NCBI RefSeq assembly: GCF_900100945.1
Contig: NZ_FNCG01000008.1
Span: forward strand, 186,001-250,000
Source of the DNA: Mucilaginibacter gossypii
GTDB lineage: Bacteria > Bacteroidota > Bacteroidia > Sphingobacteriales > Sphingobacteriaceae
DNA length: 64,000 nucleotides
Direction: 5' to 3'
The position numbers were made by a program, and so were the translations under genes. This document shows positions 34,869 through 45,220 of the stretch, in pieces. Every line of letters starts with the position of its first letter. The first letter of the stretch is position 1. The notes beneath the pieces were generated by a model. The model searched no databases and was not told the DNA's origin. It was given only the letters and a program-made list of their open reading frames with translations.

Positions 34869-37319
34869 TTGAAAAAGACATTTTTAGCAATAATTGCAGG
34901 CCTTTTTTGTGCCGTTGCCTGGGGCCAAAACAGTCAATCCGCTCTTCGGGATCTGCGTTATAGGCTATGGTACACCAGGCCCGCCACCAACTGGAATGAG
35001 GCCCTGCCGATAGGGAATGGTTTTATAGGTGGAATGGTCTTTGGCGGCGTACAGCAGGAACGCATCCAGCTCAACGAATCTACCATCTGGGGAGGCGCCC
35101 CTAACAACAACATTGATTCGGCCGCTAAGCCTCATATTGAAGAAGTACGCGTGCTTTTGGCGCAAAAAAAATACCTGGAGGCGCAGGCGGCTGCCAATAA
35201 ATATCTCGGCCCGAAGGGCAACAGCGGCATGCCCTATCAACTCGCCGGAAATTTGTATATCAATTTTCCCGGCCAGACAGATGTTAGCAATTATTACCGC
35301 GACCTGGATATCGAACATGCCACAGCTACAGTACGGTACAGCTCGGGAGGTGTTCAGTATAAGCGGGAATACTTTACGTCGTTCAAAGAACATGTGTTAC
35401 TGGTACGGCTGAGTGCTGATAAACCGGGAATGATCAATTGCAAGGTAAGGCTCCAGAGCCCGCTTGTACAAGAGCTTACCGCAGCTAACCAGGAAATCGT
35501 TCTTTCAGGTAAAAGCAGCGATCACGAAAATCAAAAAGGCCAGGTTAGGTTTAACATGATCGCCCGTGCAAAAAATCATGGGGGTACTATACAAACAGAT
35601 ACTTCCGGGATGACCATCGCCCATGCGGACACGGCGACTATTTATCTCTCCATCGGCACTAATTTCATCAACTATCACGACCTGTCAGGAAACGCGCCTG
35701 GGCGGGCCCGCAACGATATGCAGGCTGCCTGTACCAAATCGTTTAATACCCTGCGCCAATCTAATATCAGGTTTTATCAATCGTACTTTAACCGAATAAA
35801 ACTGGACCTGGGCATGACAAATGCGATCAAGCTGCCCACAGATGTGCGGATACAAAACTTTGCAGGTAACAACGACGCCCAACTGGCCGAACTGTATTTT
35901 CAATTCGGGCGTTACCTGCTGATCTGTTCGTCACAACCGGGATCACAACCGGCCAACCTCCAGGGCATATGGAACGGGGAACTGAAAGGCCCGTGGGATA
36001 GTAAGTATACCGTCAACATCAATACTGAAATGAACTATTGGCCGGCTGAGGCCACCCAGCTGTCTGAGCTGGGCACGCCTTTATTTAACCTCGTCAAAGA
36101 TGTTTCCGTAACCGGTAAGGCAACAGCCAGGCAGATGTATGGGGCCAGGGGCTGGATGCTTCATCATAATACAGACATCTGGCGGATTACCGGTATAGTG
36201 GACGGCGCATTCTGGGGTTTATGGCCAACCGCAAATGCCTGGCTATGCCAGCATCTGTGGGAACATTATCTTTTCACAGGAGATAAAAAATTTCTGAAGC
36301 AATATTACCCGGTAATGAGAGGTGCCGCTGCCTATTTCGTTGATGTGCTGCAAAAAGAACCGGATCATGGCTGGCTCGTCGTAAGCCCGTCCGTTTCGCC
36401 CGAGCACGAATACATAACCGGGAGCCATGAGGTGTCGGTTGCTGCCGGGACCACGATGGATAACCAATTGGTATATGGCTTATTTACAGATGTTATATAT
36501 GCTGCGGCAGACCTGAATACGGACAAAACATTTGCCGATTCGCTGAAAGCGCTGCGCGAAAAATTGCCGCCAATGCAGGTGGGCCGGTACGGGCAATTGC
36601 AGGAGTGGCTGGACGACCTTGACCGGCCAACTGACAATCACCGCCACGTATCGCACCTTTACGGACTTTTCCCGGGGAACCAGATATCTCCTTTTATACA
36701 TCCGGAATTATTCGCCGCGGCCAAAAATTCATTGGTATACCGCGGTGACGTATCTACCGGCTGGTCAATGGCCTGGAAGATTAATTTGTGGGCCCGGTTA
36801 TTGGATGGCAATCACGCTTACAAGCTAATCAAAGACCAGATAAAACCAGTCATGACCAGATCCGGAGGCACATATCCCAATTTATTTGACGCACATCCCC
36901 CATTTCAGATTGACGGCAATTTTGGCTGCACTTCGGGGATCACCGAAATGTTGATGCAAAGCCATGATGCTGCAATCTACCTGTTGCCTGCTATGCCCGA
37001 CGACTGGGATAAAGGCAGTGTAAACGGGCTGATGGCCCGTGGCGGATTCAAGATAGACCTGGCATGGTCAGGCCGTCACCTAACAAAGCTCGTTATACAT
37101 TCGGCCCTTGGCGGGAATTGCCGGCTGCGTGTTAACGAACTGCTGAACAACCGGATGTTAAAAAAAGCAAACGGTGTTAACAGCAATGGATTCTATCGTA
37201 TCACCGACATCGCGCAACCCATTATCAAAAAAAATGATAAAGATCTAAACGTAAAACTCCCGAAAAGTTATTTATATGACCTTCCAACCCTGGCAGGTAA
37301 AACATACCGCATTATTTGA
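34869..37319 (+). CDS. Glycoside hydrolase family 95 (alpha-L-fucosidase / alpha-L-galactosidase type)
   Basis: About 816 residues. The TTG at 34869 starts a clean signal peptide (K-K-T-F-L-A-I-I-A-G-L-F-C); an upstream TTG at 34818 would add 17 residues. The N-terminal GH95 domain begins L-W-Y-T-R-P-A-T-N-W-N-E-A-L-P-I-G-N-G. Catalytic-region motifs follow: N-I-N-T-E-M-N-Y-W (~383-391), S-P-S-V-S-P-E512 and F-Q-I-D682-G-N-F-G, matching the Asn pair, acid and Asp of the inverting family mechanism. It removes terminal alpha-linked fucose or galactose from glycans in the periplasm. Confidence 0.92.
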   Translation: MKKTFLAIIAGLFCAVAWGQNSQSALRDLRYRLWYTRPATNWNEALPIGNGFIGGMVFGGVQQERIQLNESTIWGGAPNNNIDSAAKPHIEEVRVLLAQKKYLEAQAAANKYLGPKGNSGMPYQLAGNLYINFPGQTDVSNYYRDLDIEHATATVRYSSGGVQYKREYFTSFKEHVLLVRLSADKPGMINCKVRLQSPLVQELTAANQEIVLSGKSSDHENQKGQVRFNMIARAKNHGGTIQTDTSGMTIAHADTATIYLSIGTNFINYHDLSGNAPGRARNDMQAACTKSFNTLRQSNIRFYQSYFNRIKLDLGMTNAIKLPTDVRIQNFAGNNDAQLAELYFQFGRYLLICSSQPGSQPANLQGIWNGELKGPWDSKYTVNINTEMNYWPAEATQLSELGTPLFNLVKDVSVTGKATARQMYGARGWMLHHNTDIWRITGIVDGAFWGLWPTANAWLCQHLWEHYLFTGDKKFLKQYYPVMRGAAAYFVDVLQKEPDHGWLVVSPSVSPEHEYITGSHEVSVAAGTTMDNQLVYGLFTDVIYAAADLNTDKTFADSLKALREKLPPMQVGRYGQLQEWLDDLDRPTDNHRHVSHLYGLFPGNQISPFIHPELFAAAKNSLVYRGDVSTGWSMAWKINLWARLLDGNHAYKLIKDQIKPVMTRSGGTYPNLFDAHPPFQIDGNFGCTSGITEMLMQSHDAAIYLLPAMPDDWDKGSVNGLMARGGFKIDLAWSGRHLTKLVIHSALGGNCRLRVNELLNNRMLKKANGVNSNGFYRITDIAQPIIKKNDKDLNVKLPKSYLYDLPTLAGKTYRII

Positions 37320-37410
37320 GTAATTAATAAGATGGCTTGTAGTAGCTATTTCGCTATAAGCATATAACAGGGAATTGGCCGGCGATATGATGAAAAAAAT
37401 GCTGGACAAC

Positions 37411-37428
37411 CGGGGCTATCCAGCCCCG
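37411..37428 (+). repeat. GC-rich hairpin between GH95 and GH43 genes
   Basis: A perfect 7-bp stem (CGGGGCT / AGCCCCG) with loop ATCC, without a T-run. It may stabilise the upstream mRNA end or slow read-through; a terminator is unlikely. Confidence 0.4.
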
Positions 37429-37491
37429 TCAAATTAAACATCGAAGTATAAATGCCCTGCCTGCTGCCTTTGGAAAACAATATTAACAAAG

Positions 37492-38562
37492 ATGAAACAA
37501 ACCCAATTTAAACTTATCTGCACACTCATGGCGGCGGTTTTCACCGTAAGTCAGGCCGCCGCCCAAACAAAAGAAAAACAAATATTTTTATCTCCTCCCC
37601 TCATCAGATCGATTTATACCGCAGACCCCTCCGCACATGTTTTCAATGGTAAAATTTATATTTACCCTTCTCATGACATTGACACAGCCGTAACCGACAA
37701 CGGTAGCGGCGATCACTTTGCGATGAGGGATTATCATATCCTTTCGCTCGATCATATCAACGGGCCGGTAACCGATCACGGGGTAGCCCTCGATATAAAA
37801 AATATCCCCTGGGCGGGAAGGCAGCTATGGGCGCCGGATTGTGCTTACAAAAATGGCGTATATTACCTTTACTTCCCGGTGAAGGATAAACAAGATGTTT
37901 TCCGTATTGGCGTTGCTACTTCCAAAGATCCCGCCGGGCCTTTTAAAGCCGAACCACAACCAATTGAAGGCAGTTTTAGTATCGATCCGGCGGTTTATAC
38001 AGATTCGGATGGCCAAAGTTATATGTATTTTGGCGGTATCTGGGGAGGTCAGTTACAGCAATGGGCCACGGGTAAATACCAGCCCAACGGTTCCAAAACC
38101 GACCTTCAGAACGATGATGCCCCGGCGCTCAGCTGTAAAGTGGTCAGGCTAAGTTCGGATATGAAGCAATTTGAGGGGCCGGTGAAGGATGTTATTATCC
38201 TGGACGAGAGCGGGCGCCCGCTGCTGGGAAAAGACCATGACAGGCGTTTTTTTGAAGGGCCCTGGATGCATAAATTTAAAGACAAATACTATTTCACCTA
38301 CTCTACAGGTGACACGCATTACCTGGCATACGCTACAAGTGATAAGCCATTCGGCCCCTTCCGCTATAAAGGAATATTTTTGAAACCGGTGCAGGGCTGG
38401 ACCACGCACCATTCTATCGTAGAGTTTAAAGGAAAATGGTACCTGTTTTACCACGACACGGAAATCTCCGGCAAAACACACCTGAGAAATGTTAAGGTAA
38501 CGCCGCTTTACCATCGTTCAGACGGCAGTATTGCCCTGATTGACCCGTTTAAATCAAAATAA
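37492..38562 (+). CDS. Glycoside hydrolase family 43 enzyme (single domain)
   Basis: A 356-residue secreted enzyme (signal peptide to ~25, S-Q-A-A-A-Q). The GH43 catalytic triad is visible: D45 (T-A-D-P-S-A), D165 (S-I-D-P-A-V) and E255 (F-F-E-G-P-W). One five-bladed propeller fills the protein. Likely a beta-xylosidase or alpha-L-arabinofuranosidase; the exact sugar cannot be read from sequence alone. Ends before a convergent terminator. Confidence 0.92.
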   Translation: MKQTQFKLICTLMAAVFTVSQAAAQTKEKQIFLSPPLIRSIYTADPSAHVFNGKIYIYPSHDIDTAVTDNGSGDHFAMRDYHILSLDHINGPVTDHGVALDIKNIPWAGRQLWAPDCAYKNGVYYLYFPVKDKQDVFRIGVATSKDPAGPFKAEPQPIEGSFSIDPAVYTDSDGQSYMYFGGIWGGQLQQWATGKYQPNGSKTDLQNDDAPALSCKVVRLSSDMKQFEGPVKDVIILDESGRPLLGKDHDRRFFEGPWMHKFKDKYYFTYSTGDTHYLAYATSDKPFGPFRYKGIFLKPVQGWTTHHSIVEFKGKWYLFYHDTEISGKTHLRNVKVTPLYHRSDGSIALIDPFKSK

Positions 38563-38572
38563 ATTTAGAATA

Positions 38573-38607
38573 AGCTACGGCCTTCAATTAAACTAAAGAC
38601 CGTAGCT
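38573..38607. terminator. Convergent terminator between two GH43 genes
   Basis: Arms AGCTACGG and complement extended past one mismatch, with a loop of about 11 bases, between converging stop codons. AT-rich on both sides, so it may act in both directions. Confidence 0.6.
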
Positions 38608-38696
38608 AATTAATTTATTATCTTTTTTCCGCCCATGGATGGCAATCGGAAAGCACTGAGAACGCCTGCCTTTATGATTAATTAGTTTGGGGCAGC

Positions 38697-40697
38697 TTAT
38701 TTAAACAATAATGATCTTATTGCCAAAGCATTCTTAGATCCTTTTATCTTGACATATAGATCATGCTGACCGGCAATGGCGGGTATCTTTGCAGATATGG
38801 CCGACCATTTATTCAATGAGCCTGTACTTTTAACCGGTATAACCGCGATTCTCCTGCCGTCTTTGTTTAGGTCATCGATCCATATTTCAACGCTGCCGTT
38901 ACTAAGCGCCGCGGCGGTCAAAGAAATATTGGTTGCTTTGTTTGCCCCTCTCCCCATATCCACTCCGCCCAACATCACCCAACCTCCGGCATCATTATTT
39001 AAGATAGCGCCATCAACCTGAGATAACGTAACGCCCCAATAATTATTGGCGCCTGCTAAAGGCTGCTCCGAATAACCGTCTTTATAAACGAAAAGATCGA
39101 AATCCGCTTCCCTGCCTTCAGCAAAAAGGCCCAGGCTGGTACCTACCCACGAATTAAAATTAGGCTGGGCTTTGTCCAGTTCACTTGCATTGATGACCGT
39201 ACCGATTTGATGCCATTGCAGACCATCAGAACTGTAGTAACCGGTTAGCTCATGCGCTTTTCGCTCCAGCTTCAGCCATACGCTTTCCCCAATTTTGTTT
39301 TCTGTGCTGAACGACTGGCCGCCCATCGCGAAATTGAATGTTTTTCTGCCTTCTTCAAACCCAGTACAAAGACGCACGTTTACCGATTCATTGCCGGAAG
39401 CAAGGTAAATCCCCGCCTCTTGCCCTGATGCCAGGGCATTCAGCCTTACCCGCGTAACGAGCGAATAATAATGTCCCGCCTCTTTTTGCAGAATGTGGGT
39501 CCTGCCAATTTTCGGCTTAAGCCTAAGCCAGCCTTTATTGTCAGTGACTGAATACTGTTGAGCAGCGTTCTTGTTGAAAAAATGCCAATACAACGACAAA
39601 TTTGAACTTGAAAATTCATCCGACCTCGGTAAGCGCCAGGCCAGGCCGTTATTTGTAAGATTTGGACGTGTAAGGGGCATATCTGAGGGATAAGGAACAA
39701 AAGGATGGCCGTCGGCTGTCCACTGAACCTGCAAAATCAGGTCCTGTCTTCCCTGGCCGCTCCAGTCATCCCCTTTGGGTGCATCGTAACTTTGCGCGAT
39801 ACACCACCAGGTACCGTCACTTAACCGAAATGGAGACGACATGTGATTGACTGATCTGAACCTGTTATCCGGATCTTTTGAAAATGCGAATATTTTTCCA
39901 AGGTTCTCCCATTTCGCTGAATCCGCAGTAAGTGATCTTGAACGAAGTACATACTGCCCGCCTGTAACATCACCAGCCATGAAGTAATAATACCAGCCGT
40001 CTCTCTTACACATCACAGGGCCCTCAGCCCAGCTGTATTTCTTGTCGTGATTGATCCAGTCCAGGTTAATCAATTTGCCTGTCAGGTGGCCAGAACGATC
40101 GATCTGCTGTATGCGGTTAGCTGTCTGACTGGCTTTAATGATCATGTAAGGTGTGCCGTCGTCATCTACGAAAATAGAATTATCGTAGCCGATAGGACCT
40201 GTATCCGGGGTTGTTTTAACTTTTTCAGGCGCAGACCATGGCCCCGACGGTTTCGTGGCGCTTGACATGTATTGCCCGCCTCCTGCGCTGTTTGAAAAAT
40301 AAATACGATAAACGCCATAAAAATAGGTTATTGCGCCTTGCCAAATGCCGGCACCCGGCGCCCCGGACTTTAACTCATCCCAATCCGCGGGCACAACCCT
40401 TGAAATGAGCTCCCAATGCAACAGGTCTTTGGAATGAAGAATTGGTAAGTTAGGGACGAAATGAAAACTGGAGCCGCACATGTAAAAGTCATCGCCAACC
40501 TTTAAGAGTGTCGGGTCCGGATGATCCCCGGCGAGCACCGGATTGACATAAGTTCTAACCAGGGTTGCTGCATCCTGGGGGTAAGGGGCCGGCTTGATAT
40601 CTTCTACCTTACTGAACTGAGCTATAGCGCCATGATACCAGAAGAAAGAACAAACAACTATTAAACTACAACGGGAAATAATGGATTTGAAAGTCAT
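38697..40697 (-). CDS. GH43 enzyme with ConA-like and CBM6-like C-terminal domains
   Basis: About 666 residues. The ATG at 40697 starts a proper signal peptide (M-T-F-K-S-I-I-S-R...A-I-A-Q); an in-frame ATG at 40811 adds 38 unlikely residues. The GH43 domain (~48-340) has D61 (G-D-H-P-D-P), a second Asp in G-Y-D-N-S-I and E in W-A-E-G-P-V-M. A concanavalin-like domain follows (~350-540, G-Q-E-A-G-I-Y-L, W-L-K-L-E-R). The last ~115 residues (G-G-W-V-M-L-G-G-V-D...L-Y-V-K-I-K-G) look like a CBM6. A xylan or arabinan side-chain activity is likely. Confidence 0.9.
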   Translation of the reverse strand: MTFKSIISRCSLIVVCSFFWYHGAIAQFSKVEDIKPAPYPQDAATLVRTYVNPVLAGDHPDPTLLKVGDDFYMCGSSFHFVPNLPILHSKDLLHWELISRVVPADWDELKSGAPGAGIWQGAITYFYGVYRIYFSNSAGGGQYMSSATKPSGPWSAPEKVKTTPDTGPIGYDNSIFVDDDGTPYMIIKASQTANRIQQIDRSGHLTGKLINLDWINHDKKYSWAEGPVMCKRDGWYYYFMAGDVTGGQYVLRSRSLTADSAKWENLGKIFAFSKDPDNRFRSVNHMSSPFRLSDGTWWCIAQSYDAPKGDDWSGQGRQDLILQVQWTADGHPFVPYPSDMPLTRPNLTNNGLAWRLPRSDEFSSSNLSLYWHFFNKNAAQQYSVTDNKGWLRLKPKIGRTHILQKEAGHYYSLVTRVRLNALASGQEAGIYLASGNESVNVRLCTGFEEGRKTFNFAMGGQSFSTENKIGESVWLKLERKAHELTGYYSSDGLQWHQIGTVINASELDKAQPNFNSWVGTSLGLFAEGREADFDLFVYKDGYSEQPLAGANNYWGVTLSQVDGAILNNDAGGWVMLGGVDMGRGANKATNISLTAAALSNGSVEIWIDDLNKDGRRIAVIPVKSTGSLNKWSAISAKIPAIAGQHDLYVKIKGSKNALAIRSLLFK

Positions 40698-41211
40698 CAG
40701 TGTACAAATGAATATAAGACCTAAAAATATGATTACAGCATTCGCCCGGATGTCCTGTATGTAACTAATCGTACAACGAATGTGCAAAATCGCCATATTG
40801 ATAACGCTCATTGCAGATATCGAATAGCTGATTATCCATATTGTGATTAGACTTTAGATGACATGATCAAAGGCGCCGAATTATCAAAACAAGACTATTG
40901 TTCCATTTTTAAGTCATTGCGGCAATAGTAATGAGTATAAAAAAAGGTAAAAAATGTCTTTCCTGTATGTGCCTTTTTTATAAAAAACTGTTAAGAGTTG
41001 TACTGTGTGCTTTCCTGCTGATATAGTGAGTATCTTCCGGGCTGAACGTGTGCAAGGCGTCCGATTTGTCACTTATAATGACTATAACAAATGATAAACA
41101 TTAGGCACAATTGGCGTATTACCGGGCCTTTTGTAATATCCGCAGGGCCGGTTGGTTTAAATTTTCGACGAATTAAAAAAATATTCAATTTTAATTATTT
41201 AAGACACGTTT
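40698..41211. promoter_or_regulatory. Divergent promoter region of GH43 and lyase-like genes
   Basis: Holds ACTATTG (40894-40900) inverted as CAATAGT (40923-40929), and inside it ATTGC-G-GCAAT (40916-40926), which contains one ATTGCG half-site of the putative regulator motif. No coding frame is supported from 40698 to 41211. Confidence 0.35.
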
Positions 41212-43218
41212 ATGAAAACAGTTGTCAGGTATCTTATTAATGCTTCAGCGCTGTTGTTTTGCTTTCAAACTTCAACAGCACAACAGTTTGTCCATCCGGG
41301 GCTGCTTCAAGGCCGCGAAGACCTGGCCAGAATAAAAAACGGCGTTGCCATGCGCATTGAGCCCATTTTTACGGGCTATAATCAATTAAAAGATAATCGC
41401 CAGTCGCAGTTCGATTATAAAATGCAAGGGCCAATGGAGATGGTTGGCCGAAATCCTACCGTGGGCCAGGGTGTTTATGATGCTGACGCCAATGCGGCCT
41501 ATCAGAACGCCATCATGTGGACCATAACAGCCGATCAACGTTATGCGGAAAAAGCAAAACAAATTGTTGATGCCTGGGCATCGAAATTAAAATCCATAAC
41601 AGGCCGTGACGCCGTATTAATGGCCGGTCTTGGACCGTTCAAAATGGTTAATGCCGCGGAAATTTTGCGCTATACCAATTCAAACTGGGCACCTGTCAAA
41701 ATTAAGCAGGCTGAGAAGCACTTTAAAGAAGTGATTTATCCGGTTATTAAAGATTTTGCACTTTTTGCTAACGGCAACTGGGATTCAGCTGCACTAAAAA
41801 CAATGATGGCCATAGCAGTATTCTGCAATGACCGGCCAATGTTTGAACGCGCGATTGTTTACTATCAATACGGCGAAGGCAACGGCAGCCTGCCCAATTA
41901 TATTATTAATGAAGAAGGACAGTGCCAGGAAAGCGGAAGAGACCAGTCGCATACGCAATTGGGTATTGCGCATCTTGCCGATTGCGCCGAGATAGCGTGG
42001 CAACAGGGACTAAACCTTTACGGTATACTCAATGATCGCCTGCTCAGGGGCTTCGAGTACACCGCGAAATATAATTTGGGGGAGAATGTTCCTTATTTGC
42101 CCGCAATGGACCGGACCGGAAAATATTTGCATGCTCAGATAGCTACAGAAGGGCGCGGCAAACTGCGTGCGGTTTATGAAGAGGTATTTAATCACTATGT
42201 TCACCGGGCGAATAAAACGGCCACTTTTACGCAGAAAGCTGCTGAAAAGGTACGGCCGGAACCGCAAGGCACGCCGGGTGCAGACCATATTGGCTTTGGT
42301 ACTTTATTGTACTCACGCAGCCTGCAAACTATTGACCCCTATGCAAAGGTTAAGCCGTGCACACCGTCGGGATTGACGGCTATGCCTGAGAACAGATCCA
42401 TTCAATTGACGTGGGTACCGGTACGGGGAGCCATTTTTTATCAGGTTAAAAGGGCAGTCAACAGGAAAGGAAAGTTTAAGATAATCTCCTCCAGGGTTAT
42501 CAATGCACAGTTTAAGGATAAAAATGTAGCCTCGGGGCGCAAGTACGTGTATACCGTATCGGCGGTGAATAATAAAGGTAAAAGTAGGGACGCCTATCCT
42601 GCTGCTGTTACAGCGGGATTGCCCGCAGGATGGTCGGTTACCGATCTCGACCCCAAATCAAAAAAAGGACAAGCACGGTCATTGGATTCTGGTTTTACTG
42701 TTGAAGGTACCGGCATGGGATTTACCGGAAACGAAGAGCAGGCTACCTACATCCATCACAAATTAGTGCCTTATCAAACGCTCGCCGTTCATTATCAGCC
42801 GCAGTTGACTTCGCAGTTCACCGGTTTCGGCATTTCGTTCAGGCAGTCTGCGAAGGAAAAGGGGATCGGGGTAAATTTGCTTATCTATCCAGAAGTTTTG
42901 CAACAACTTGAGGCCCCCAAATGGGTAGTAACCTGTACGGCTCGGCTTCACCCGGGCGATAGTTTAACACAGGCAGGAGCAACGCTCAATGTAAAAGAAC
43001 CTGTAGTATCTTTTAACCGCATGACGGGCGGTTGCTGGCTAAAGTTAGTTCAGGAACAAAACCAGGTAAACTCATTTTATTCCGCAGATGGCAAAGATTG
43101 GCAACTGATCGGGACTGTTGCGCGAAACCTATCGCTGACAGAAGCCGGCATAATCGTTTTTTCGGGGCTTGAAGCGGTATCTACAACGGTCAAATTTGAT
43201 CAGGTTAGGTTAGAATAA
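41212..43218 (+). CDS. Alginate-lyase-domain polysaccharide lyase with FN3 and ConA-like modules
   Basis: A 668-residue secreted protein (signal peptide to ~24, S-T-A-Q). The N-terminal ~370 residues are an alpha-toroid like the alginate_lyase domain: N-G-N-W-D near 187 and E-S-G-R-D-Q-S-H-T-Q-L-G near 243, where Asn, Arg and His would be catalytic. A fibronectin-type module follows (~385-470, P-S-G-L-T-A-M-P-E-N-R-S-I-Q-L-T-W), then a concanavalin-like domain (~480-668). The likely substrate is a uronic-acid-containing glycan. Start is at a single good ATG. Confidence 0.82.
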   Translation: MKTVVRYLINASALLFCFQTSTAQQFVHPGLLQGREDLARIKNGVAMRIEPIFTGYNQLKDNRQSQFDYKMQGPMEMVGRNPTVGQGVYDADANAAYQNAIMWTITADQRYAEKAKQIVDAWASKLKSITGRDAVLMAGLGPFKMVNAAEILRYTNSNWAPVKIKQAEKHFKEVIYPVIKDFALFANGNWDSAALKTMMAIAVFCNDRPMFERAIVYYQYGEGNGSLPNYIINEEGQCQESGRDQSHTQLGIAHLADCAEIAWQQGLNLYGILNDRLLRGFEYTAKYNLGENVPYLPAMDRTGKYLHAQIATEGRGKLRAVYEEVFNHYVHRANKTATFTQKAAEKVRPEPQGTPGADHIGFGTLLYSRSLQTIDPYAKVKPCTPSGLTAMPENRSIQLTWVPVRGAIFYQVKRAVNRKGKFKIISSRVINAQFKDKNVASGRKYVYTVSAVNNKGKSRDAYPAAVTAGLPAGWSVTDLDPKSKKGQARSLDSGFTVEGTGMGFTGNEEQATYIHHKLVPYQTLAVHYQPQLTSQFTGFGISFRQSAKEKGIGVNLLIYPEVLQQLEAPKWVVTCTARLHPGDSLTQAGATLNVKEPVVSFNRMTGGCWLKLVQEQNQVNSFYSADGKDWQLIGTVARNLSLTEAGIIVFSGLEAVSTTVKFDQVRLE

Positions 43219-43544
43219 CCTTTTAAAAATATTAGCATAGCCGGAAATGCTGACATCGTCAGGTCGGGTTTATATAACAAAAAGTCTATTTGGAACAACA
43301 ATATTCTTTTTGATACCCATAAATTCGTATCAACCATTTAGCCTGAGCAAACAAACCGACGATCATGTCTGCTGGTTGCACCATCAATTTTGGTATGCCT
43401 GCGGTCGGAAAGCCCGGATTTTTACAGTGCTTGATAAGCCGGGTCAATTGAGGTGCAATTATAAACTTTGTTTAAACGGGTTATGACGTTACAGAATTTT
43501 AAACCGGAAAATGAAAACTAAGCTTTCCCTGATTTTTTAATACT
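43219..43544. other. Gap between lyase-like and GH43 genes
   Basis: No supported gene. A 79-codon plus-strand frame has no protein-like pattern. No clear promoter or operator. Confidence 0.4.
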
Positions 43545-45158
43545 ATGCTCGGTAATATTTCTTTTGCGCCCATTATTGCTGGCCTTGTTTCAGCCCTGCT
43601 TTGTTTTAATAAAGCCTGTTGCCAGCCTAAACAAGTAGCTCCGCTATGGGGCAACTGGACTCACTGGGGCGACCAACTTGACGGTACTTACCGTAACCCT
43701 GTCTTACCTGGTGATTACAGCGATGTGGATTGCATCCGGGTGGGTACTGACTATTATGCCGTGTCCTCTACGTTTCAGTATTCCCCTGGTTTTGTGATCC
43801 TGCACTCTAAGGATATGGTAAACTGGCGCATCCTGGGCCACGCTGTCAACGATATTTCGGTGATTTCGCCCGCTATGAATTATACCAGGATGGACCATTA
43901 TGGCCGTGGGATCTGGGCGGGGGCCATACGCTATCATAACAACCGTTTCTGGATCTACTTCGGTGATCCGGACGAGGGCTATTTTATGAGTTCGGCCACA
44001 CGGCCTGAAGGCCCCTGGGCGCCTTTAAAACATGTACTGAACGAAAAAGGCTGGGACGATTGCTGCCCGTTTTGGGATGATGACGGCCAGGGCTACCTGA
44101 TAGGCACCAGGTTTGCCGATAACTATAAAATCCACCTGTTTAAAATGTCGGCCGATGGCTCGGTGATTGACCGGGAAAGCGACAAGGTGATCCACCAGTC
44201 GCAGGGCAGCGAGGCAAACAAGCTGTACAAAATTAATGGCTATTATTACCACCTTTTCAGCGAGGTGCGCAACGACGTAAGGGTGCTTATGATGGAGCGG
44301 GCCAAAGATATTCGGGGCCCTTACGAAGGCCCGCAGCAATTGAGCGAAGGTCAGCCGCAATTTAACGAACCCAACCAGGGCGGATTAGTGCAGACTGCTG
44401 ACGATAAGTGGTACTTTTTGACCCACCATGGCTCGGGCGATTGGTCGGGCCGGATATTGAGCCTGTTACCTGTAACCTGGACTAATGGCTGGCCTATCAT
44501 TGGCCGGCCTAATGCAGCGGGCCTTGGCGAAATGGTGTGGCAGGCCCCTATGCCCGTAACCGGCACCGGTCGGGTTGTTCCGCAAAGTTCGGATGAGTTT
44601 AACGGCAACACGCCTGGCCCCCAGTGGGAATGGAACTACCAGCCCCGCGCCGCCAAATGGTCCTTAACTCAGCGAAAAGGCTGGCTCAGGCTGCACGCCT
44701 TCAAACCACTCAAAAACGATTTGCTGTATGCCGGAAACACCATAATCCAGCGCTGCTACCGCACCAACGCCAACGAGGCCACCGTTAAAATTGACCTGAG
44801 CGGCATGGCTAACGGCCAGCGCGCCGGGCTATCGCACTTTGGAGCACCCCATTATGCGGCGGCCGGTGTAGTGCAAACCAGCCGGGGTAAACAGTTGCAG
44901 TTCTTTACTGAAAATGCCGTAACCGACGGCCCCATCATCAAGGGCAATAACATTTGGTTACGCACAGTGTGGGGCCTGGATGGCAAAAGTAATTTTACGT
45001 ACAGCACGGATGGCAGGAATTTTAAACCCATTGGCGAAACCTATCAGTTAAGATGGGGATCATACAGGGGCGACAGGCTGGCCATTTACAGTTTTAACGA
45101 CCTGCAAGATGCCGGTTTTATTGATGTTGATTACCTGCACTATCAATATTCCCATTAA
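43545..45158 (+). CDS. GH43 enzyme with C-terminal beta-sandwich
   Basis: A 537-residue secreted enzyme with a hydrophobic N-terminus (I-I-A-G-L-V-S-A-L-L-C). Catalytic candidates are D60 (P-G-D-Y-S-D), an Asp in P-F-W-D-D-D-G and E in G-S-E-A-N-K. The C-terminal ~190 residues (S-S-D-E-F-N-G-N...) form a concanavalin-like sandwich typical of xylosidase-type GH43 enzymes. Codon choice is visibly GC-richer than the neighbouring PUL genes. It is the last intact gene of the locus. Confidence 0.9.
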   Translation: MLGNISFAPIIAGLVSALLCFNKACCQPKQVAPLWGNWTHWGDQLDGTYRNPVLPGDYSDVDCIRVGTDYYAVSSTFQYSPGFVILHSKDMVNWRILGHAVNDISVISPAMNYTRMDHYGRGIWAGAIRYHNNRFWIYFGDPDEGYFMSSATRPEGPWAPLKHVLNEKGWDDCCPFWDDDGQGYLIGTRFADNYKIHLFKMSADGSVIDRESDKVIHQSQGSEANKLYKINGYYYHLFSEVRNDVRVLMMERAKDIRGPYEGPQQLSEGQPQFNEPNQGGLVQTADDKWYFLTHHGSGDWSGRILSLLPVTWTNGWPIIGRPNAAGLGEMVWQAPMPVTGTGRVVPQSSDEFNGNTPGPQWEWNYQPRAAKWSLTQRKGWLRLHAFKPLKNDLLYAGNTIIQRCYRTNANEATVKIDLSGMANGQRAGLSHFGAPHYAAAGVVQTSRGKQLQFFTENAVTDGPIIKGNNIWLRTVWGLDGKSNFTYSTDGRNFKPIGETYQLRWGSYRGDRLAIYSFNDLQDAGFIDVDYLHYQYSH

Positions 45159-45220
45159 AACAGATCCAAACAGAGAGCAGACAAACTGACCCTATAACAC
45201 GCCTAACCCGCACCAACCTG

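Noticed and set aside
43247..43486. 79-codon plus-strand frame between PUL genes
   Set aside because: Composition and lack of any motif do not support a gene.
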